Source of the DNA: a bacterium
GTDB taxonomy: Bacteria; Elusimicrobiota; Elusimicrobia; Elusimicrobiales; UBA9959
Direction: 5' to 3'
DNA length: 38,680 nt
Assembly: GCA_021847485.1 (NCBI GenBank)
Contig: JAJZRA010000011.1
Span: 1 to 38,680 of the forward strand
A program made the position numbers and the translations under genes. Shown here in pieces: positions 34,082-38,680 of the stretch; position 1 is the first letter of the stretch, and each line of letters begins with the position of its first letter. The notes beneath the pieces were generated by a model. The model searched no databases. It had not been told where the DNA came from and saw only the letters and a program-made list of their open reading frames with translations.

Positions 34082-34777
34082 ATGAAAGATATACAGGTTA
34101 TCGGGTTCGACGCGGACGATACGCTTTGGGTCACGGAGCCGCATTTCCAGGCGGCGGGCAGGGAGTTCGGCGGGCTGATGGCGCCGTGGGCTTCGGCGGA
34201 GAAAGCCGCCGAGGAGCTTTACGCCACGGAGATGGCAAACCTCGGGACCTACGGCTACGGCGCCAAGAGCGTGATGCTCTCGATGCTCGAGACCGCGCTG
34301 CGGCTGGGCGGGGACAAGGTGCCGGCGGCCACGCTGCGCCGCGTGCTGGAGTCCGGCCGGCGGCTGCTGGACTATCCCATGGAGCTGCTGCCCGGGGTGG
34401 AGGGCGTGCTCAAAGAGCTGCGCGGCCGTTACCGCCTGGTGCTCATCACCAAGGGCGACCTGCTGGACCAGGAACGCAAGCTGCGGGGGTCCGGGTTGAA
34501 GGCTTACTTCCACCACGTGCAGATCCTGAGCGACAAGCGCGAGAGCGATTACCGCGACCTGCTGGCCACGCTGGGCGTGGAGCCGCGGCGCTTCCTGATG
34601 GTGGGCAACTCGATGAAGTCCGACATTCTGCCGGTGCTGGCGCTGGGCGGCTGCGGGGTGTACATCCCTTATGAGGTCACCTGGCGGCACGAACATGTGG
34701 AAGGCGCGTCGCCCGATCCGGCCCGCTTCAGGCAGCTGAAGGATATTTCCGGATTGCCGGGCTTGCTGGCCCGCTAA
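34082..34777 (+). CDS. HAD-superfamily hydrolase
   Basis: 231 residues from ATG 34082; the track start reads through the promoter. Motif I is FDADDTLW (Asp10 nucleophile, Asp12 acid/base), motif II lies in LVLITKGD, the conserved Lys in ILSDKRESDY, and motif IV in MVGNSMKSDILPVL. A helical cap lies between motifs I and II, so this is a subfamily IA phosphatase like YjjG or phosphoglycolate phosphatase. The second Asp followed by DT and Trp (DDTLW) recalls nucleotide and haloacid phosphatases; the substrate is open. It ends at a bidirectional terminator shared with a convergent gene. Confidence 0.82.
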   Translation: MKDIQVIGFDADDTLWVTEPHFQAAGREFGGLMAPWASAEKAAEELYATEMANLGTYGYGAKSVMLSMLETALRLGGDKVPAATLRRVLESGRRLLDYPMELLPGVEGVLKELRGRYRLVLITKGDLLDQERKLRGSGLKAYFHHVQILSDKRESDYRDLLATLGVEPRRFLMVGNSMKSDILPVLALGGCGVYIPYEVTWRHEHVEGASPDPARFRQLKDISGLPGLLAR

Positions 34778-34778
34778 G

Positions 34779-34835
34779 TCCGGGCAAAAAAAGAAACCCC
34801 GCGGTCCCAAATCCGCGGGGTTCTTCTTTGCCGGA
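34779..34835. terminator. Bidirectional terminator between HAD and secreted-protein genes
   Basis: AACCCCGCGG / CCGCGGGGTT core stem with an 8-nt loop, flanked by A-rich and T-rich tracts that extend the stem (CGGGCAAA / TTTGCCGG). It serves both convergent genes. Confidence 0.85.
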
Positions 34836-34842
34836 CTAAAGA

Positions 34843-35424
34843 TCAGTCCGTGCAGTTGGCGGCGTGGTAGGTGTTCACCGCGTCGTGGTAGAGGTCGGTC
34901 ACGTTGCTGCCGACATGCCCGTCGGAGTCCGTGTAGATGGAAGGCCCGTGGACCACGATGTCGGCCGCGTCGGACGCGGTGTCGTAGGCGTGGCCGGCGA
35001 CATTGCCGACGTAATCGCCTACGGTATGGGCGTCTTCCCACCAGCCTTTGTCCTTCCCCGCGGCGGCCTCGAAGGAGTTCTTGCCGGCGAGCGGCTTCAC
35101 CTCGGAAGAGAGCTTGGAGATCTTGGAGGCTTTGGCGTTCACGAGCTGGTCAGCGGTCTGGCCGTAGATGTTGCGGGCCGGGCCGGCGGAGGTCTTGGAG
35201 GCGGAGACCGCCGAGGTTTCCTCGGAGGGGGAGGTCTTCTTGGTGAGGGAGCCGCTGAAGAAGTCGTTAAGGACGCCGCCGGCCTTGTTGAAATCCTTCT
35301 TCATATCCACGGAGGCGATCTTCTCGCCGGCCCCGGAGAGGCCCTCAAGGCTGCCGGCCGCCTGCGCGCCGGACACCGCCGCGAACACCGCCACTACCGC
35401 TACCGCTATGCCTTTCTTGTTCAT
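34843..35424 (-). CDS. Secreted protein of unknown function
   Basis: 193 residues with signal peptide MNKKGIAVAVVAVFAAVSGAQAAG. The first half is Ser/Lys-rich and probably disordered. The second half is Asp/His/Tyr-rich (WWEDAHTVGDYVGNVAGHAYDTASDAADIV ... TDLYHDAVNTYHAANCTD), looks helical, and has a single Cys near the end. Repeated HxYD / LYHDAV and AYDTA-type patches could bind metal. AAGGAAACG before ATG. No family recognised. An AAATTGCTCCGTA box lies 49 nt upstream and recurs before the gene at the right window edge. Confidence 0.6.
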   Translation of the reverse strand: MNKKGIAVAVVAVFAAVSGAQAAGSLEGLSGAGEKIASVDMKKDFNKAGGVLNDFFSGSLTKKTSPSEETSAVSASKTSAGPARNIYGQTADQLVNAKASKISKLSSEVKPLAGKNSFEAAAGKDKGWWEDAHTVGDYVGNVAGHAYDTASDAADIVVHGPSIYTDSDGHVGSNVTDLYHDAVNTYHAANCTD

Positions 35425-35526
35425 ATGTCGTTTCCTTTTTCCTGTTCTAGAGATTTGCGCTGCTATGCCCGCTACGGAGCAATTTTTGTGCCAGCAACAG
35501 GGCTGGCGTTATATTTCAACTAATGG

Positions 35527-35532
35527 TGTAAT
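35527..35532 (+). promoter_or_regulatory. -10 box (TGTAAT) 9 nt before the CPBP gene start
   Basis: TGTAAT ends 9 nt before ATG 35542. The track ATG at 35533 would start right at the box and is less likely. GGGAG between them may act as a weak Shine-Dalgarno. Confidence 0.4.
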
Positions 35533-35541
35533 ATGGGAGCG

Positions 35542-36267
35542 ATGGAAACGGCCAACGATGGATATGCGGCGGTCGGTCCGCGTCGAGAGGCGCGGACCGG
35601 GCTGGGCTTGGGTTTACGGCTGGCGGCGGTGCTGGCGCTGGGCTATCTTGGAGGCTTCCTGCTGACTCTGGCCGTGCCGCGGGGGGCGTCCGGGCCGGGG
35701 TATCTGTCCTCTGCTATACTGCAAACAGTACTCATTTTATTCTTTAACGCGGGCTTGGCGGCGGCGGGGACGGCTTACCTGACGGGGGCCTGGCCCCGCG
35801 TACTGCGCGGCTGGTTCCGCGCCGCGGGCACGGCGCGGGCCGTGTTCGCCGGTGTCGCCGCTGGCGCGGCGTTGTTCGCCGTCTACGGGGTGCTGTCCGC
35901 CTGGCCGTGGTCCGCGGGCGGCTTATCCGTTCACTTCAAACAGTTGGAGTCCTACGAGGTCATCGCAAGGGTTTTCAAGCACCTGGCGGGCCCGGCAGGA
36001 GAAGAGATGCTCTTCCGAGGCATGCTCTTTACCGTGCTGGCGCGCTTCGGCGCGCGGCGGGCGGTGCTGCTCAGTTCGCTGGTGTTCGCGCTGTTCCATC
36101 TTAACTCCGGCTCCTCCATGGACCTGCCGCAGGCGCTCCGGGTCGGCTGGTTCTTCTTCGCGGGAGCGGCCTACTGCGAGCTGTTCCGCCGGAGCGGCAG
36201 CCTGCTGCCCGCGATAGCCGCGCATTCCGGCTATAACTTGCTGACCAGCCTCTTCTACCTCGGCTGA
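35542..36267 (+). CDS. CPBP-family intramembrane metalloprotease
   Basis: 241 residues from ATG 35542 (three fewer than the track ORF). The protein is highly hydrophobic with about six to seven membrane segments. The Rce1/CPBP motifs are all visible: GEEMLFRG (Glu154, Glu155, Arg159), FALFHLNS (His186) and AAHSGYN (His228, Asn232). Family members process prenylated proteins, bacteriocins or membrane substrates; the substrate here is unknown. The last 29 codons and the following terminator are duplicated at 37413-37568, downstream of the next gene. Confidence 0.85.
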   Translation: METANDGYAAVGPRREARTGLGLGLRLAAVLALGYLGGFLLTLAVPRGASGPGYLSSAILQTVLILFFNAGLAAAGTAYLTGAWPRVLRGWFRAAGTARAVFAGVAAGAALFAVYGVLSAWPWSAGGLSVHFKQLESYEVIARVFKHLAGPAGEEMLFRGMLFTVLARFGARRAVLLSSLVFALFHLNSGSSMDLPQALRVGWFFFAGAAYCELFRRSGSLLPAIAAHSGYNLLTSLFYLG

Positions 36268-36334
36268 ATATTTCCGCGGCAAAAAAAAGACCTGCCCGCA
36301 GGGGCCGGTCCTTCGCTTTCCGCGCCGGGGTCAG
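36179..36334. repeat. 156-bp direct repeat, copy 1
   Basis: Covers the CPBP 3' end, the following hairpin, and four bases up to GTCAG. It aligns with 37413-37568 without gaps at an offset of 1,234 bp, with about six substitutions by eye. Its hairpin is imperfect compared with copy 2. Confidence 0.9.
36281..36312 (-). terminator. Orphan terminator-like hairpin in repeat copy 1
   Basis: On the minus strand GACCGGCCCC...GGGCAGGTC precedes T8. It has no minus-strand gene to terminate here; its intact twin ends the deiminase gene at 37515-37545. The stem has mismatches, consistent with relaxed selection. Confidence 0.55.
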
Positions 36335-36388
36335 GGCTGTGAGGGGGGCATGTTTACAATAGCGGAGTGGAAGAGGTAAAGTAGAGCA

Positions 36389-37390
36389 ATGAACGAACAG
36401 GCGGCGCGGATAACTGAAATAGGGACCCTCCTCTCACCGGAAAAAAGGATCGACACTTCTTTCTCCGTGATCTTTCTCAAAGGCGGCAAAGCGTTCAAGG
36501 TGAAAAGGGCGCTGCGCAACGGGTTCCTTGATTACTCAACTCTCGAGAAGAGGCGCGCCATGTGCGAGCGGGAGTTCCGGATCAACAGCCGGAATTCACC
36601 GGAGCTTTATCGCGGAGTGATCGCGGCGGCGCGTGGCCGCGGCGGGGAGCTGGAGCTTCATGCGAACGCTGCCGCCCCCGGCCACGACACGGTGGAGTAT
36701 CTCCTTGAGATGAACCGTTTTGAGGAGACAATGCTCTTGAGCCGCCTTGCCGCAGCAGGACGGCTGACCGACGGCCTTTGCTCGGATCTGGCCGGTAAGA
36801 TCGCCCTCATGCACGGCTCCTCTCCCCTGGTGGAGTTCGGGGATTATGCCGGTAATTTCGAGAACGTCGTCCGGATAATAATCCGGCAGTTCTCCGAATC
36901 CACTGTCGGTGTGATCCCTGAGAAGGCATCGCCGGAGATATCCGCGAAACTCCTCGCCGCGCTCGACAGGTGCCGGCCGGTGCTGGCCGCGCGCGCTAAG
37001 GACGGCTTCGTCCGGGAGTGCCATGGCGATCTGCATCTCGGCAACATCTGCCTGTTCAATGGAGCTCCCTGCATTTTCGACGCCGTGGAGTTCAATACCG
37101 AGTTCACGCGCATAGATACGCTCTACGATATCGCTTTTCTGATAATGGACTTGCATCATCATGGCTTGTCCGGCCAGGCCGGCCGCATAATGGAGGGCTA
37201 CCTCTCCGGTACCGGCACCTCGCGTGAGGCGTGGGAGGCCGTCATGCCGCTATACCTTGGTCTGCGCGCGGTGATCCGTTGCAGTATTTCGGCGGGTAGC
37301 CTGCGGGAGTGTCGTTCCAAGGAGACCGCGGCGCGGCTCAGGGAAGAGGCGCTTCGCTACTTCCGGGAAGCTGACGGTTTCCTTTCCTGA
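36389..37390 (+). CDS. Aminoglycoside-phosphotransferase-fold kinase (COG2187-like)
   Basis: 333 residues. N-terminal SFSVIFLKGGKAFKVKRALRNGFLDYSTLEKRRAMCEREF holds the ATP-binding Lys, HGDLHLGN (212-219) is the catalytic loop, and IFDAVEFN (Asp231) is the metal site. This pattern matches the kinase half of the family that often carries a second P-loop kinase domain; that half is absent here. Codons use more T and A at third positions than the flanking genes. It lies between 156-bp direct repeats and so looks inserted. TTTACAAT about 30 nt upstream and an AGAGG leader may drive it. Substrate unknown. Confidence 0.75.
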   Translation: MNEQAARITEIGTLLSPEKRIDTSFSVIFLKGGKAFKVKRALRNGFLDYSTLEKRRAMCEREFRINSRNSPELYRGVIAAARGRGGELELHANAAAPGHDTVEYLLEMNRFEETMLLSRLAAAGRLTDGLCSDLAGKIALMHGSSPLVEFGDYAGNFENVVRIIIRQFSESTVGVIPEKASPEISAKLLAALDRCRPVLAARAKDGFVRECHGDLHLGNICLFNGAPCIFDAVEFNTEFTRIDTLYDIAFLIMDLHHHGLSGQAGRIMEGYLSGTGTSREAWEAVMPLYLGLRAVIRCSISAGSLRECRSKETAARLREEALRYFREADGFLS

Positions 37391-37414
37391 AGGTAAATTT
37401 CAAATATCTTCTAG

Positions 37415-37501
37415 CTGTTCCGCCGGAGCGGCAGCCTGCTGCCCGCGATAGCCGCGCATTCCGGCTATAACCTGCTGACCGCCCTCTTCTACCTCGGCTG
37501 A
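37415..37501 (+). pseudogene. C-terminal fragment of a CPBP protease gene
   Basis: Reads LFRRSGSLLPAIAAHSGYNLL then TALFYLG and stop, matching the last residues of the intact CPBP protein except for one Ser to Ala change. An in-frame TAG precedes it and there is no start, so it is a remnant. The other coding difference is a silent Leu codon change. Confidence 0.8.
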
Positions 37502-37514
37502 ATATTTCCGCGGC

Positions 37515-37545
37515 AAAAAAAGGACCGGCCCGCAGGGACCGGTCC
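37515..37545 (-). terminator. Terminator of the deiminase-family gene
   Basis: On the minus strand GGACCGG / CCGGTCC with a 10-nt loop, then T7. It begins about 20 nt past the stop codon. Confidence 0.8.
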
Positions 37546-37564
37546 TTCGCTTTCCGCGCCGGGG

Positions 37565-38548
37565 TCAGAAGACTTCGTTGGTTAGGCAGTGGACGGAGCC
37601 GCCGGCGTAGCGGAAACTGGTCAGCGGGGCCACGTAGCGTTCGATGCCCATTTTCTTCAGCCTCTCCTCCACGCCGGGCGTGGAGAAGCGGCTGCAGTTG
37701 ACCATGACGCCGGGGGCTATCAGCGCGTTGACGGCGTAGTCGCCCAGCGTGTCGCCGGTGCCGGAGGAGTCCTGCGCGGTGACCTCGATGACCGGCACTT
37801 TGAGCGCGCGGATCTTGGCCATGCTCTTAGGCTTGATGCTGTCCGAGGCTATGATCAGCGCGGCCAGCCTGTTGTCCGCCGAGACTACCGGCGTGAAGAC
37901 GGTGTCGAGGTGGTAGCCGTCGGACTCCACCAGGATGTAGTGGTCGGGGCGCACGATGTCGCGCACGAAGTCGTGGCCTTTCTTGGAAGAGCGCGAGAGC
38001 CCGCCGAAGTAGTAGCTGCCTTCCGCGGTCTTGAGGAAGTTGATGTCGCCGCCCTCCAGGAAGGCGTCCTTCGGCGTGTCGATGACGGTCTTCTTGAGCT
38101 TGGAGGAGATCACCTGCGTGTGGAACTCGCCCTCGGTGATGCGGTCCTTCACGCTGAAGCGGCCCTTGATCCAGATGCTGCGGAAGATCATGCCGCCGTC
38201 GCGGATGAAGACGGCGTCGTGGTAGAGGCTGTCGGGGCGGTTGAGCTGCTCCGGGAAGGGGAAGATGTGCAGGTGGAAGCCGGCCAGCAGCAGCGTGTCC
38301 ACGAAGTTGAGCCATTCGCGGCGCAGCAGGTCCTGGTCGGGCACTATGCCGTGCTCCTTGGCGTAGAGCGTGGCGAAGTTGACGCTGGTCTCGGTCTCGC
38401 CCTTGTGGACGGGGTAGCCCTTGTGCCACATGCCTTTGACCTCGGGCGTGACGGGGGGCAGGCCCAAAATGACTATCTCACGGTTATGTTTATGCGCGTT
38501 CATAGTTGCGGTTCCGGGAAGCAGGCGCTTAGTGTTCCTGTTTCTCAT
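37565..38548 (-). CDS. Amidinotransferase/dimethylargininase-family hydrolase
   Basis: 327 residues, of the guanidine-modifying superfamily (arginine deiminase, DDAH, agmatine deiminase). Visible catalytic parts are YHDAVFIRDGGMIF, LEGGDINFL, GYHLDTVFTPV (the His base) and the terminal GGSVHCLTNE with nucleophile Cys321. DDAH-like proteins release citrulline from (methyl)arginine; plain arginine deiminase activity is also possible. Start is ATG 38548 with AGGAAG upstream; ATG 38503 (MNAHKHNRE) is an alternative and fits the family's short N-termini better. No arginine pathway neighbour is seen. Confidence 0.82.
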   Translation of the reverse strand: MRNRNTKRLLPGTATMNAHKHNREIVILGLPPVTPEVKGMWHKGYPVHKGETETSVNFATLYAKEHGIVPDQDLLRREWLNFVDTLLLAGFHLHIFPFPEQLNRPDSLYHDAVFIRDGGMIFRSIWIKGRFSVKDRITEGEFHTQVISSKLKKTVIDTPKDAFLEGGDINFLKTAEGSYYFGGLSRSSKKGHDFVRDIVRPDHYILVESDGYHLDTVFTPVVSADNRLAALIIASDSIKPKSMAKIRALKVPVIEVTAQDSSGTGDTLGDYAVNALIAPGVMVNCSRFSTPGVEERLKKMGIERYVAPLTSFRYAGGSVHCLTNEVF

Positions 38549-38620
38549 GGTAGCGGGTACTTCCTATATATTTTCGCATGATTGGGCCCGTAAGTCAAAA
38601 GACGCGGTCCTGTGGCATAT

Positions 38621-38633
38621 AAATTGCTCCGTA
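38621..38633 (+). promoter_or_regulatory. AAATTGCTCCGTA box upstream of the next gene
   Basis: The same 13 bases occur on the minus strand at 35473-35485, 49 nt before the secreted-protein start; here the box is 41 nt before ATG 38674. It may be a shared -35 or operator. A TATAAA lies just upstream. Confidence 0.3.
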
Positions 38634-38673
38634 TGGGGTGTGGCTTGTGGACGAGACGGAACAAGGAGAATTT

Positions 38674-38680
38674 ATGATGA
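38674..38680 (+). CDS. Start codon of a gene cut off by the window edge
   Basis: AAGGAG is followed after 6 nt by ATGATGA at the last bases of the window. Spacing and position, divergent from the deiminase gene, suggest a genuine gene start. Nothing can be said about the product. Confidence 0.45.

Larger units (their letters stand above)
37413..37568. repeat. 156-bp direct repeat, copy 2
   Basis: Second copy of the CPBP/terminator junction. It runs into the stop codon of the deiminase gene (37565-37567), so this copy is in the native position relative to that gene. Confidence 0.9.

Noticed and set aside
33742-34134. 130-aa minus-strand ORF ending in GRRESNPRLNLGKV
   Set aside because: It is the antisense of the tRNA-Gly and its distal repeats. 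The ESNPR ending is a familiar artefact of reading tRNA genes backwards.

Overview
This is a GC-rich window from a Gram-negative (diderm) bacterium. The diderm call rests on three things: an MlaE-MlaF-MlaD lipid transport set, a predicted outer-membrane barrel ending in Phe, and a lipobox lipoprotein. Housekeeping genes dominate: guaA-guaB, rpsF-ssb-rpsR-rplI-dnaB-alr, radA, ispDF, cysS and a tRNA-Gly. There is no phage, plasmid, CRISPR or insertion-sequence gene. I cannot assign the phylum from sequence alone; Elusimicrobiota or another uncultured diderm lineage is my best guess, as an inference only. Ile ATA and Arg AGG codons are frequent for such a GC-rich genome.

Layout. Bases 1-2041 (minus) hold the start of a GAF-domain protein, an outer-membrane barrel, and a secreted protein with seven GGxNxSPVD repeats. 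Bases 2238-7962 (plus) hold a secreted clostripain-like peptidase, two zinc-ribbon proteins between identical 42-nt terminators, a GT-B glycosyltransferase and an M3 oligopeptidase. A 79-bp palindromic element follows, then guaA-guaB and a zinc-ribbon/cobalamin-binding protein resembling the CarH light-sensing core. Bases 11948-13811 (minus) hold two tandem membrane-anchored paralogues and scpB. Bases 13855-19995 (plus) are themed on the cell envelope and sugars: a beta-lactamase-fold serine hydrolase, an AmgK-like kinase fused to a RapZ C-terminal domain, a MurU-like uridylyltransferase, an alpha/beta hydrolase, a YhcH-family protein, a ferritin-like protein and a methyltransferase.

Bases 20029-32690 form a long, tightly packed plus-strand block: replication and ribosome genes, alr, mlaEF, a structured intergenic palindrome, mlaD (with a probable C-terminal barrel), radA, a PIN-TRAM protein, ispDF, a lipoprotein and cysS. 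A PAP2 phosphatase gene overlaps the end of cysS. The tRNA-Gly(GCC) is followed by two 111-bp repeats that each start with the tRNA 3' end and carry a terminator. The right end holds a HAD hydrolase, a secreted unknown, a CPBP protease, a kinase-fold gene inserted between 156-bp direct repeats, and a guanidine-modifying hydrolase.

Most striking points: (1) the kinase gene sits between 156-bp copies of the CPBP/deiminase junction; (2) the tRNA-Gly has rtT-like distal repeats; (3) many genes have a -10 box only 6-9 nt before the start codon and no Shine-Dalgarno, which suggests leaderless mRNAs; (4) a CarH-like B12 domain carries a zinc ribbon in place of a DNA-binding domain. Long antisense ORFs in the track are GC-driven shadows and were left out. 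No gene-free stretch exceeds 300 bases.
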